From contig NZ_JAIUZY010000006.1 of assembly GCF_020171625.1 (NCBI RefSeq), positions 247,120 to 311,119 on the forward strand: 64,000 nucleotides of DNA. The letters run 5' to 3'. A program made the translations under genes and the position numbers. Position 1 is the stretch's first letter. The number at the start of each line of letters is the position of its first letter. Source of the stretch: Salipiger bermudensis (GTDB taxonomy: Bacteria; Pseudomonadota; Alphaproteobacteria; Rhodobacterales; Rhodobacteraceae). Under the pieces are notes generated by a model, which searched no databases, was not told the DNA's origin, and saw only the letters and a list, made by a program, of their open reading frames with translations. Shown here piece after piece: positions 19,608 to 28,289 of this stretch.

Positions 19608-21509
19608 CTAATGATCGTGGTGATGCACCTTGCTGCGGGCGTGGCGAAGGGACGCGTCCAACACGCGCTCAGGGTCGTCGATAATGAGCCGGGCGCCCGT
19701 TTCGTCACTATCGCCGCCGGGGACGGCGGGCGCGGGCTGGACGCGGCCTTCAAGCACGGTTCCCCAAACACCGATGTCCGCCAGAGCCATGGGGTCCACC
19801 GTGAGAGGGTTCTCTTCGAGGATGGTGAAGTTTGCCAGCTTGCCGCGTTCGATGGACCCGATCTCGTCCTCCATCTGAATGGAATAGGCCGCGCCGAGCG
19901 TGATCCCCTTCAGGGCCTCCTCTGCGGTGATCCGCTGATCTGGACCAATGACCGAACCGCTCGTCGAGATCCGGTTGACCGCGGCCCACATGTATTTCAG
20001 TGGCTCCGCCGGGGCCATCGGCATGTCGGAGTGCATCGAAAACGGGATGCCGGCCCGGATCGCATCGCCAAGGGGCACCATACGCTCAGTGCGCTCTTTG
20101 CCGACATTTCCTTCCGCGTATCGGTCCGCGAGCGTCGGAGTGTAGACGGCGTTGGCGCTGACAATGGCGCCGAGATCCTTGATCCGCGCGATCTGATCCG
20201 GCTGGGCATAGCCGAAATGGACGACGACTGTGCGGTGATCATAGCGCGGACTTCGCTGCATGGCAGCCTCGAGCGTGTCGAGAAGGATGTCCAGACCGCC
20301 GTCGCCGAGGTTGTGGATATGAATCTGGAAGCCCGCGTCCCAATAGAGATCGAACACCTGCTTGAAGAACTCGGGCGTCATGATCCACTGGCCGTCATGC
20401 CCGTCGCGATAGCCGTCGCGCATGATCATGAGCTCACTGTAGATCGCGCCATCGAGCAAGAGCTTGATCTGTCCGGGCAGGAACTGCGTGCGTCCATCGC
20501 TGAGGGCCAGCATGGCTTCGGTCTCGGCCAGAACCTTCTCCGCGCCGCCGTTTTCCAGATGCATCACGCCGAGCGTACGCCCGTCGGGAATGAAGAAGAA
20601 GTTGAAGGGCGTGTCGTCCGGCCCGAAGGCTTTCGCCACCAAGGCCTGCGCCTTCGGATCGACGGGACCGGCCGGTTCGGCCAGCGTGGTAATACCGCTG
20701 CGGTGATAATAGTCTTCGGTGTATTCCAGGGACGCCATGACCTTGTCGATGGTCGCGAAGGCTGGCGCAAACTTCTCGAAGAAGACATGCTCCCAGAAGG
20801 CCGCCTCAAGGAAATGACCGTTCTCGAGATCGGCCTGGTGCCGCGCCAGAACGCTTGGCCAGCCCGCGATATAGTCCTCGGTAATCTCCAATTGTTCGAG
20901 CGCCACCGAGTTGAAGAACATCTCGTGGGTAGAGCGCTGCCAAACGGCGAGCGGGATATCGGGTGCGAGTTCGTCAAGGATCGCCCGGTTCATGTCGCCA
21001 TGCCACGAGGCATGGTAGCCCCAGACCATCAATGGCCGACCGCTGGTTGCATCATAGGACGCGATCACCTCGGACAGTCGGGACCGGAACTCTTCCTCGC
21101 TGTTCGCAAGCGGAGAGAAGCCCGCAGGGGTTTGCCAGTCCTCGATCGAAATCACGGCATCCGACATCATCGTCAGCGCCCCCAGGAGCGGGTGCAGGTG
21201 CTGCTCGACAAAGCCCGGAACAATGACCTTGTCTTCAAATCTGCGATCGACCGCGTAGCTGCCGACGGGCAGGCGGTCCTCGATACCGTCCAAGGTCCCG
21301 ACGTCGATGATCCGGCCATGCGCAACTGCCACTGCTTCGGCCGAGGGCGCATCCGGGTTCAATGTCAGAATTTCGCGGCCAACATAGACCATCGTGTCCG
21401 AAAGCTGAGGAAACCGATCAAATGCATCTTGAAGAGCGGCCGATTGTGCCGCGCCCTGAAGCGGGGCGAGAGCCAAAACAAGCGCTGGCAAGGCTTTGAG
21501 CAAACCCAT
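19608..21509 (-). CDS. Exported amidohydrolase family 3 (YtcJ-like) protein
   Basis: A 633-residue metal-dependent hydrolase with a signal peptide (about residues 1-22, MGLLKALPALVLALAPLQGA). Seen: VPGFVEQHLHP with the metal-binding HxH, HNLGDGGLDILL, VVVHFGYAQPDQ, and SMHSDMPMAPAEPL with the late aspartate. Such proteins hydrolyse amides, formamides or cyclic ureides; the substrate here is unknown. It ends in a histidine-rich tail (HARSKVHHHDH). GGAGG lies 7 bases before the ATG. The gene and the spacer beyond it look lower in GC than the flanks, which suggests later acquisition. It sits between uraH and the LysR-puuD pair. Confidence 0.82.
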   Translation of the reverse strand: MGLLKALPALVLALAPLQGAAQSAALQDAFDRFPQLSDTMVYVGREILTLNPDAPSAEAVAVAHGRIIDVGTLDGIEDRLPVGSYAVDRRFEDKVIVPGFVEQHLHPLLGALTMMSDAVISIEDWQTPAGFSPLANSEEEFRSRLSEVIASYDATSGRPLMVWGYHASWHGDMNRAILDELAPDIPLAVWQRSTHEMFFNSVALEQLEITEDYIAGWPSVLARHQADLENGHFLEAAFWEHVFFEKFAPAFATIDKVMASLEYTEDYYHRSGITTLAEPAGPVDPKAQALVAKAFGPDDTPFNFFFIPDGRTLGVMHLENGGAEKVLAETEAMLALSDGRTQFLPGQIKLLLDGAIYSELMIMRDGYRDGHDGQWIMTPEFFKQVFDLYWDAGFQIHIHNLGDGGLDILLDTLEAAMQRSPRYDHRTVVVHFGYAQPDQIARIKDLGAIVSANAVYTPTLADRYAEGNVGKERTERMVPLGDAIRAGIPFSMHSDMPMAPAEPLKYMWAAVNRISTSGSVIGPDQRITAEEALKGITLGAAYSIQMEDEIGSIERGKLANFTILEENPLTVDPMALADIGVWGTVLEGRVQPAPAVPGGDSDETGARLIIDDPERVLDASLRHARSKVHHHDH

Positions 21510-22029
21510 TTGAGCCTCCGAATTCGCGTGGAAGTGGTATCAGAACACAGAAGGCAAGGCGCGGTGTCAATTGGAATATCGACGCGCAATGCTTTGGTTG
21601 CGGGAGCGCGGCCGCATATGCGTGACCGGCATAATTGAACATGGTCTACATCCTTGGAATGAGGGAAAAGCCGACGGGTCCGAAACAATTGAATTTCAGC
21701 CTTTGCCGTCTCGCAAGACCGGCACTGATCCCGATCTCGGCGTCAGAACTACGGTTCCCGCTTCGTCAAGCTCGAATGTCGAATTTGGGCTCTTTCCCGA
21801 CCTTCGCCGCAATGCGCATGAACAACAGCGTCTGCTTGGTATATACGATCCGCGTCAGCGACCTGGCAGGAAAGTCGGTTTCGCCCGATACCTGACAGGC
21901 ACCCGGGTCAGTGCGCCTTGCGCGGCACGCCCCTGTCTGTCTCAAGCGGCGGGCCCGTCGGTCTTGCCCCCCATTACCGCAGGGGCATCCCCCATCCGAG
22001 GTCAATGAAGGCGCGCCAAAGAGGCGGCC
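21510..22029. other. 520-base lower-GC spacer without a supported gene
   Basis: It contains a CGCATATGCG palindrome (21613-21622) about 105 bases upstream of the amidohydrolase start. Several short frames occur on both strands, none with a recognisable motif or ribosome-binding site. Its composition resembles the amidohydrolase gene more than the other flank; it may be decayed acquired DNA. Confidence 0.45.
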
Positions 22030-22941
22030 TTATCCTGCCTGCCAGAACGCCGCGCCGATGCGGTCGATCACGAATTCCATGAAGATCCGCGTCTTCGGAT
22101 CCTGCCGCCGCCGGTGGGTGAAGAGGCACGCCATCTGCACCGGCACCGGCGGGGTCTTCTCCGCCACCGGCACGAGGGCGCCGGATTTCAGATGTTCGGC
22201 CACCTCGAAGACCGGCTTCAGCACGATGCCGTGCCCGCCAAGCGCCCAGTCGGTCAGCACGTCGCCGTCGTCGGACTCATAGCGCCCCGCGACGGCAAAG
22301 CGTCTCGGCCCCTCCGGCGTCTCGAGCCGCCACTGGAACTCCGCGGCCCCCGGAAAGCGCAGGTTGATGCATTCGTGGCGATCCGCCAGCAGCGCGTCGC
22401 CGTCCTCGGGCATCCCGCGCCGCGCCACGTAGTCGGGCGAGGCGCACAGGACTCGCGGCACGTCGGCGATCTTGCGAATGCGCAGGTTGCTGTCCTCGGG
22501 CTGGCCGAGGAAGAAGGCGAGGTCGAGCCCCTCTGTCGTGAGGTCCACCTTGCGGTCGGTGAGCCGCAGCCGCACCGAGACATCCGGGTACTGCGCCAGA
22601 AACAGGGGCACCTGCGGCGCGATCAAGCGCCGCCCGACGCCGAGCGGCGCCGCCACGTAGAGCGCGCCCTTGAGATGCTCGGTCACGTTGACGATCTGCG
22701 CCTCGGCGCTTTCCACCGCCGCGAGGATTTCGGTCGCGCCGCGGTAGAAGCTCTGGCCGTGCTCGGTCGGCGACAGGCTGCGCGTGGTGCGCTGGAACAG
22801 CCGCACGCCCAGATGCTCTTCGAGCTGGGAGATCCGCGAGGACGTCACCGCAGAGGAGATCCGCAGATCGCGCCCGGCCGCCGACATACTGCCCAATTCA
22901 TAGACACGGACGAAGGTGCGGATGTTGTCGAAATAGGACAT
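22030..22941 (-). CDS. LysR-family transcriptional regulator
   Basis: A 303-residue LysR protein: helix-turn-helix at about residues 1-60 (IRTFVRVYELGSMSAAGRDL, SRISQLEEHLGVRLFQRTTR) and a periplasmic-binding-like effector domain from about 90. It belongs to the branch that compares whole-sequence with small-molecule degradative operon activators (CrgA/DsdC-like, by eye). It is divergent from puuD across a 168-base spacer with a LysR-type ATT-N9-AAT box, so control of urate oxidation is the simplest inference. The ATG at 22941 has GGAAA upstream. Confidence 0.88.
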   Translation of the reverse strand: MSYFDNIRTFVRVYELGSMSAAGRDLRISSAVTSSRISQLEEHLGVRLFQRTTRSLSPTEHGQSFYRGATEILAAVESAEAQIVNVTEHLKGALYVAAPLGVGRRLIAPQVPLFLAQYPDVSVRLRLTDRKVDLTTEGLDLAFFLGQPEDSNLRIRKIADVPRVLCASPDYVARRGMPEDGDALLADRHECINLRFPGAAEFQWRLETPEGPRRFAVAGRYESDDGDVLTDWALGGHGIVLKPVFEVAEHLKSGALVPVAEKTPPVPVQMACLFTHRRRQDPKTRIFMEFVIDRIGAAFWQAG

Positions 22942-23007
22942 GTCGGCGTTTCCGGTTTCCTGTTTGGCGCGGGATCCCTCAGGGTCGGGCAGAGGACGGC
23001 CCAGCCC

Positions 23008-23060
23008 ATTGTTCGGAATAATTTGATGGTGCTTGGTCTTTCCTGCGAATAGCAGGGAAA
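23008..23060. promoter_or_regulatory. LysR-puuD divergent control region
   Basis: ATTGTTCGGAATAAT (23008-23022) fits the T-N11-A LysR box with ATT/AAT ends. A second inverted repeat, CCTGC-N5-GCAGG (23042-23056) extended by TTT/AAA, lies 54 bases before the puuD ATG, where an activation site or -35 overlap would be expected. Confidence 0.45.
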
Positions 23061-23109
23061 AACCGCCTCGGCTACTGTCACGGCGACCCGCAACGCCCCG
23101 GAGGACCCT

Positions 23110-24351
23110 ATGTACGACTTTGCCATCATCTGGGACTGGATCGCCTTTTCCGTCCGCTGGCTGCACGTCATCACGGCCATGGCGTGGATCGGCGCCTCGT
23201 TCTACTTCATCGCGCTCGATCTCATGCTGAAGCCCAACCCCGCCCTGCCCGACGGCGCGTATGGCGAGGAATGGGAGGTGCACGGCGGCGGGTTCTACCA
23301 CACGGTGAAATACCTCGTGGCGCCCTCCGAGATGCCCGAGCATCTCACCTGGCACAAATGGCAGAGCTACACGACGTGGCTCTCGGGCGCGGCGCTTTTG
23401 ATGATCGTCTACTGGGTCGGCGGCAATCTGTTTCTGATCGATCCGAGCAAGGCGAATCTTGCCCTGTGGCAGGGCATCGTGATCTCGGGCGGCTCGCTGA
23501 CCATCGGCTGGCTGGCCTATGACGCCATGTGCAAGTCGAAGCTGGCCGAAATGCCCACGCTGCTGATGCTGCTGCTGTTCGTCATCCTCGTGGCGATGTC
23601 GTGGGGCTATCACCAGATCTTCACCGGGCGCGCGGCGCTGCTGCACCTGGGCGCCTTCACCGCGACGATCATGACCGGCAATGTGTTCTTCCAGATCATG
23701 CCGAACCAGCGCATCGTCGTCGCCGACCTGAAGGCCGGGCGCAAGCCGGACCCCAAATACGGCAAGATCGCCAAGGTGCGCTCGACCCACAACAACTACC
23801 TGACGCTGCCCGTCGTCTTCCTGATGCTGGCCAACCACTACCCGCTGGCCTTCGGCACGCAGTATGCGTGGATCATCGCCTCGCTGATCTTCCTCACCGG
23901 GGTCACGATCCGGCACTACTTCAACACCATGCACCGCACCGGCAAGGGGCCGACCTGGACGTGGCCGGTGACCGTGGGGATCCTGATCCTCATCGCCTGG
24001 CTGTCGACCGTTCCCGGCATGGACAGCTACGAGGAAAGCGAAGCCCGCGCCCTGACGCCCTACGAAGAGAAGTTCGCCTCGGCGGAGACCTTCGAGGACG
24101 CCTATTTCGCCGTGGTCGGGAACTGTTCGATGTGCCACGGGCGGGAGCCGTCTTGGGAGGGGATGCACTGGCCTCCGAAGGGCGTTGTGCTGGAGACCGA
24201 GGCCGACGTTGCGCGCCATGCCAAGCAGATCTACCTGCAGGCCGGGCGCTCGCACGCCATGCCGCCGCCCAACGCCATCCAGATGGACCCCGACGCACGC
24301 CGCCAGATCGTCACGTGGTATCGAGACGCCACGCGCGGCGACGAGGGCTGA
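23110..24351 (+). CDS. puuD: Membrane urate oxidase with C-terminal cytochrome c (PuuD)
   Basis: A 413-residue protein with about eight membrane helices (residues about 10-300) followed by a cytochrome c domain. PuuD proteins oxidise urate to 5-hydroxyisourate and pass electrons to the respiratory chain instead of making hydrogen peroxide. Seen: RWLHVITAMAWIGASFYFIALD in helix 1 region, HKWQSYTTWLSGAALL, STHNNYLTLPVVFLML, and the heme-binding C339-x-x-C342-H343 (CSMCH) with a distal methionine in SHAMPPPNA. It supplies the urate oxidase step that is otherwise missing between XdhABC and UraH. GGAGGA precedes the ATG. Confidence 0.93.
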   Translation: MYDFAIIWDWIAFSVRWLHVITAMAWIGASFYFIALDLMLKPNPALPDGAYGEEWEVHGGGFYHTVKYLVAPSEMPEHLTWHKWQSYTTWLSGAALLMIVYWVGGNLFLIDPSKANLALWQGIVISGGSLTIGWLAYDAMCKSKLAEMPTLLMLLLFVILVAMSWGYHQIFTGRAALLHLGAFTATIMTGNVFFQIMPNQRIVVADLKAGRKPDPKYGKIAKVRSTHNNYLTLPVVFLMLANHYPLAFGTQYAWIIASLIFLTGVTIRHYFNTMHRTGKGPTWTWPVTVGILILIAWLSTVPGMDSYEESEARALTPYEEKFASAETFEDAYFAVVGNCSMCHGREPSWEGMHWPPKGVVLETEADVARHAKQIYLQAGRSHAMPPPNAIQMDPDARRQIVTWYRDATRGDEG

Positions 24352-24439
24352 GGCGCGATATTCGACGGCTCAAAGGCGCAGGATCGAACCGGGGCCGGCA
24401 TCGCCCCCCGTCTCCTGCGGGCGGCTTTAAGAGGGTCGC

Positions 24440-25372
24440 TCAGCGCCTCGCCGCCTCCGGAAACCCGCCTTCGAGCAACGCTCTGATCGAGGCGCGGAAG
24501 GTCTCGCCATGGCTCAGGCCCGGAAAGGTCGTCAGGCTGCCGGGAATGCCCGCGCCGCGCAGGGTCTCATCGAGCGCGCCGAGCGCGCCCTCCGGCAGGG
24601 CCGAGCGCATCCGCACCAGCTTTTGCGCCTCCGGATCGTCCGGCATGCTGGCCCGTGCGCGCTCCTGCCCGCCGTGGTGAAGATCGAGGGGCCGGTCCGG
24701 CCAGTGCCCGGCGGCCACCTGCGCCTCGATGCGCGGCAGCAGACTGCCGTTGTCCCACCAGAGCGAGGGGCTCGCGGTGACGTAGTGCGAAAACGGTGAT
24801 GCGGGGTCTCCCGCCGCCCAGAGCACGAACAGCCCGCCGTAGGAATGGCCCCAGAGCGCGCTGCGCTGCATGTCGATGGGAGCGACGCGCTCGACGCGCG
24901 GCACGATCTCGCTCTGGATCAGCGCGAGGAACGCCCCTGCCCCGCCACCGGCCCGCCCGCGCGGATCAACGACCGGCGCGCCATCGCCGGACGGGGGCGT
25001 GTAGTCGCGCGTGCGCTGGTCTCCGGCGAACCGGCGCTCGGTATCGTAGCCGAGGGTGACGATCACCGGCAGCGTCGGCAGGGCCGCAAGGGCGTCGTCG
25101 GTCAGCAGCTCCAGCACCGCCTGCCCGTCGAGAGCGAAGATCACCGGAAAGCCGTCCTCGGGCGCCGGGCCTTTGGGCGTCAGGATGCCGATCTCGTAGG
25201 GCGTCCCGCCATCCGGGCCGGGGAAGGTGAGCCGGTCCGTGTCGACCACCTCGGAGCCGGTCTCGAGGATCGACGGACCGAGCGGCTCGTGCGATGGCTG
25301 CGCCGCGACGGGCAGCGGCCGCAGGAGCAGGGCCGCCAGCAGGGAGAGGGCGAGGATCGGGGAATAGCGCAT
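24440..25372 (-). CDS. Exported alpha/beta-hydrolase, siderophore esterase-like
   Basis: A 310-residue protein with a signal peptide (about 1-24, ending AAQP) and an esterase D/IroE-type alpha/beta-hydrolase fold. Seen: FPVIFALDGQAVLEL, VTLGYDTERRF, DYTPP, the nucleophile elbow ALWGHSYGGLFVLW, and a late LSHGETFRASI histidine motif. These features match periplasmic esterases that cut catecholate trilactone siderophores (IroE/Fes relatives). The TonB-dependent receptor gene lies directly upstream on the same strand, which supports iron release from an imported siderophore. GGAG lies 6 bases before the ATG. Confidence 0.8.
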   Translation of the reverse strand: MRYSPILALSLLAALLLRPLPVAAQPSHEPLGPSILETGSEVVDTDRLTFPGPDGGTPYEIGILTPKGPAPEDGFPVIFALDGQAVLELLTDDALAALPTLPVIVTLGYDTERRFAGDQRTRDYTPPSGDGAPVVDPRGRAGGGAGAFLALIQSEIVPRVERVAPIDMQRSALWGHSYGGLFVLWAAGDPASPFSHYVTASPSLWWDNGSLLPRIEAQVAAGHWPDRPLDLHHGGQERARASMPDDPEAQKLVRMRSALPEGALGALDETLRGAGIPGSLTTFPGLSHGETFRASIRALLEGGFPEAARR

Positions 25373-25581
25373 GTCGTCTCCGGTCGTGGTCAGGGTGCCA
25401 AGCGCGAGGCCGGGCAGCACTGTGTGGGCGTGCACCGTGCGAGCGCCGCGCCGAGATGCGCCGCGGCAAGGCACACTTCCGCAGCAGCGAGGCGGCGCAG
25501 GCTGTGTCGCATCGATCTTTGCGGCAAAGGGATCGCGGCCCGGGGCATGAGGGCACCCCGGGCCGCGACGTGACGCTCGGA

Positions 25582-27867
25582 TCAGAACGTCTTGGTCAGG
25601 CCGAAATAGTAGCCCCGGCCCGGTTCGTTGTAGGTGTTGGCGCCGTCGCCCGAGCGCAGGATCTCGGTGTCGAAGACGTTGGTCACGCCCGCCTTCAGAT
25701 CGAAGCCGTTGTCGAACGTGTAGGTCATCCCGAGGTTCACCAGCGTATAGGGGTCGCGGTCCTCGTCGTCGCTGGCCTCGATGCCCACCGCGGCGCTGCT
25801 CTCGGCGGCGGAGATCTTGCCGTAATGGGTCAGCGACGGGATCAGGGTGAACCTGTCGTTCACGTCCCAGCTCATCGAGGCGTTGATGGTGTATTCGGGC
25901 ACCAGCGACAGCGGCACTTCGATGCTGCGCGCCGGCAGGACGGTGCCGTCGCTGCGGACGCCGCCATCGATCTCGAGCTGCTGGCTGGATTCGATCATGT
26001 AGGTGCCGTTGATCGCGACATCGAGATCCTCCCGCACCTGCATGGCGAAGCTGCCCTCGAGACCCTGAACGCGGGATTCGGGGATGTTGTCCCACTGGAA
26101 AATGCGGGCCCGACTGCCGTCCACGAAGGCGGTGCCGACCTGATCGAGACCGGACTGGATCTTGTCGCGGTAGTCGTTGTGGAAATAGGTCAGCGTCGCG
26201 TTGATGCCGTTGTCGATCCCGGTGTACTGGACCCCGATTTCCTTGTTGATCGATGTCTCGGGCGACAGGTCCGGATTGCCGAGCACGTAGCACGGCCCGT
26301 CCCTGTTGTAGGGATAGGGGCAGCCGAAACCTCGGGTGACGTAGACGTAGGTCTCGGCCATCTGGTAGGCGGTCGGGGCCTTGTAGGCCTTGGCGACGCC
26401 GCCCTTGATGGTCCATTCCGAACTCAGCGCATAGGACGCGTTGAGGCCGCCGGACCATTCTCCGCCGAAGGTGTCGGAATGGTCGTAGCGCAGCGACGGG
26501 GTCAGGGTGAGCCGGTCGTTCACGAGGATGTTGTCCTCGAGGTAGATCCCGAAAGTCGTCTGCTCGGTGTAGGGATCGCCACCGGTGGAATCGATGCGGC
26601 CATCATCGGTGGTGATCGAGTAGAACGAGCTGTAATCCGTCAGGTCGAGCTTCTCCCAGCGCAGCTCCGCCCCGAGCGTCAGCTCTGCCGCGCTGCCGCC
26701 GATCATGTGCGAGATATCGGCCTCGGACTTGGCGGCGATCGCCTCGAGGATCGCGGTGTCGTAGTCGTCGGTGCTGTTGATCGCCCCTTCGCCACCACCG
26801 GCAGGGCCTTCGGTCAGACGGCGGTTGTCGGTGTGCTCGTACTGGATGAAGCTGTTGGTCTCACCCCAGCCGTAGGAGCCGAGATGCGTCAGCGCGAAGG
26901 TGCCGCGCTTCATCACGTTGGTCTCTTCGCCGTCCTTGGCCAGAGCTTCGATCTCGCTCCCGGGGGTCAGGCCGTTGCCAAGCTGGGTGTCGCCGGCAAA
27001 GAGGTTGCCCTGACGCGAATAGCCCAGCTCGACGTTGAACTGGTTCGCCGCACTCGGCATCCAGTCGAGGCGCAGGGTGTAGTCCTTGTTGACCACGCCT
27101 TCGACGCCGGCCTGCGTTGCGTCGCAGGATTGCACGCCGTCCTCGTCGACTTCGCAGTCGATCTCGTCTTCGTTGATGTCGTAGTCGTCGGGATCGGTCT
27201 TGTTGTAGTTGGCGCTGAAGCGCAGCGCGACCTCGTCCGTGAGACGCTTGGCCCAGAGCAGGTTATACCGCTGGGTCATGCCCTCCTTGCCGCTTTCGGG
27301 CAGGTCGAAGCTGGTGCCGATCTGCAGGAGGTCCTCGTCGGGGGCCTTGGTGATGATGTTCACCACGCCGCCGGCGGCGCCGGAACCGTAGCGCGCCGCG
27401 GCCGGGCCGCGGATCACCTCGATGCTCTCGACCATCTCCGGAGGCACCCAATTGGTGTCGCCGCGGGTGTCGCGTTCGCCGTTGCGGCCCTGCTTGACGG
27501 AGGTGCGCGAGAGCACCGGCTTGCCGTCGATCAGGATCAGCACGTTCTCGGGGCCCATGCCGCGAATGTCGACCTGGCGCTGGTTGCCGCGCTGGCCCGA
27601 CGGCGAGGAGCCGGTGAGGTTGACGCCGGGCATCTTGCGGATGATCTCGGCCACGTCGTTGACGACGGGCTGTTCGGCGATGTCTTCCTCGGTGATCGTC
27701 GAGGCACCGAGCGCCTGCTTGATCTGTTCCTCGGCGGTCAGCACGAGGGTGCCGAGGTCGTATGCGGTGGCGGAAGGGGTGTCCTGTGCCCGGGCGACGG
27801 TCCCGGTCGCGAGGGAGCACAGAAGGATCGCTGACCCGCAGGCCAGCCTTGAGCGCGCAGACGTCAT
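25582..27867 (-). CDS. TonB-dependent siderophore receptor, FepA-like
   Basis: A 761-residue outer-membrane receptor. Signal peptide about 1-27 (ends ARAQ). The plug domain (about 55-165) shows NDVAEIIRKMPGVNLTG, GQRGNQRQVDIRGMGPENVL and EVIRGPAAARYGSGAAGGVV; the 22-strand barrel follows and ends in the expected terminal phenylalanine (YYFGLTKTF). The GNQRQVDIRGMGPENVLIL arrangement and the two-cysteine extracellular loops (ECEVDEDGVQSC-like, GCPYPYNRDGPC) are typical of enterobactin/FepA-PfeA receptors. With the adjacent esterase it suggests use of catecholate siderophores. No biosynthetic genes are present. GAGAGGAA precedes the ATG. Confidence 0.9.
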   Translation of the reverse strand: MTSARSRLACGSAILLCSLATGTVARAQDTPSATAYDLGTLVLTAEEQIKQALGASTITEEDIAEQPVVNDVAEIIRKMPGVNLTGSSPSGQRGNQRQVDIRGMGPENVLILIDGKPVLSRTSVKQGRNGERDTRGDTNWVPPEMVESIEVIRGPAAARYGSGAAGGVVNIITKAPDEDLLQIGTSFDLPESGKEGMTQRYNLLWAKRLTDEVALRFSANYNKTDPDDYDINEDEIDCEVDEDGVQSCDATQAGVEGVVNKDYTLRLDWMPSAANQFNVELGYSRQGNLFAGDTQLGNGLTPGSEIEALAKDGEETNVMKRGTFALTHLGSYGWGETNSFIQYEHTDNRRLTEGPAGGGEGAINSTDDYDTAILEAIAAKSEADISHMIGGSAAELTLGAELRWEKLDLTDYSSFYSITTDDGRIDSTGGDPYTEQTTFGIYLEDNILVNDRLTLTPSLRYDHSDTFGGEWSGGLNASYALSSEWTIKGGVAKAYKAPTAYQMAETYVYVTRGFGCPYPYNRDGPCYVLGNPDLSPETSINKEIGVQYTGIDNGINATLTYFHNDYRDKIQSGLDQVGTAFVDGSRARIFQWDNIPESRVQGLEGSFAMQVREDLDVAINGTYMIESSQQLEIDGGVRSDGTVLPARSIEVPLSLVPEYTINASMSWDVNDRFTLIPSLTHYGKISAAESSAAVGIEASDDEDRDPYTLVNLGMTYTFDNGFDLKAGVTNVFDTEILRSGDGANTYNEPGRGYYFGLTKTF

Positions 27868-28289
27868 GCACGTTCCTCTCGGTTCAAAGATGAAAGGGAA
27901 GTGCTGGCAACTCGCTGGCGCGTGGGATGTGTAGGGCGTTTCGGACGCGGTCGGCCAGTCCCGACGGCGAAATCCGGTGCCCCGGGCGCCGGCGCGTTGC
28001 ATTTTTGTCGTTCTCAGTGGCGGCTGGGACCTGGTCGCAGGGTGCCGTGTGCGGCACCCCTCGCGCAGGCGCGCCATCGGCCTTGGTCGCGTCGTCCGGT
28101 CATCCTCGCCCGGTGCTCAGGGCCTATCAGGAGGCCCGAGGATCGGAGTGGTTCAGAGTCGGTAGTGGTCGGAGCTGAGGTCGCCTCGCGTGCGGGATAA
28201 TCGACGCGGGCCAGCCTAAAGGCCGCCGGAACCACTCCACTAGAGAACGCGCTGGGAAGAGCGTGCCCCGCCGAGACCGGCGCACGGCC
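27868..28289. other. 422-base spacer upstream of the siderophore receptor
   Basis: It holds the receptor promoter region (no clear Fur, Irr or RirA box seen) and, at 28145-28238, a long inverted repeat. No gene is supported. Confidence 0.5.
28145..28238. repeat. Long inverted repeat downstream of quiC
   Basis: Outer arms GGAGTGGTTC (28145-28154) and GAACCACTCC (28229-28238) are perfectly complementary over 10 bases and enclose an inner pair CGCGT/ACGCG (28187-28191, 28204-28208). The fold could be a terminator for the quinate operon or a small structured RNA. Confidence 0.4.

Noticed and set aside
21571..22008. Short frames in the lower-GC spacer
   Set aside because: No ribosome-binding sites, no conserved motifs on either strand; reported as a spacer only.
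25294..27834. 846-codon plus-strand frame across the siderophore receptor
   Set aside because: Antisense to a clear TonB-dependent receptor with signal peptide, plug and terminal phenylalanine; the shadow protein shows no domain.
27868..28140. Fur, Irr or RirA box upstream of the siderophore receptor
   Set aside because: I looked for dyads of these classes and found none with acceptable match; iron regulation is therefore not claimed.
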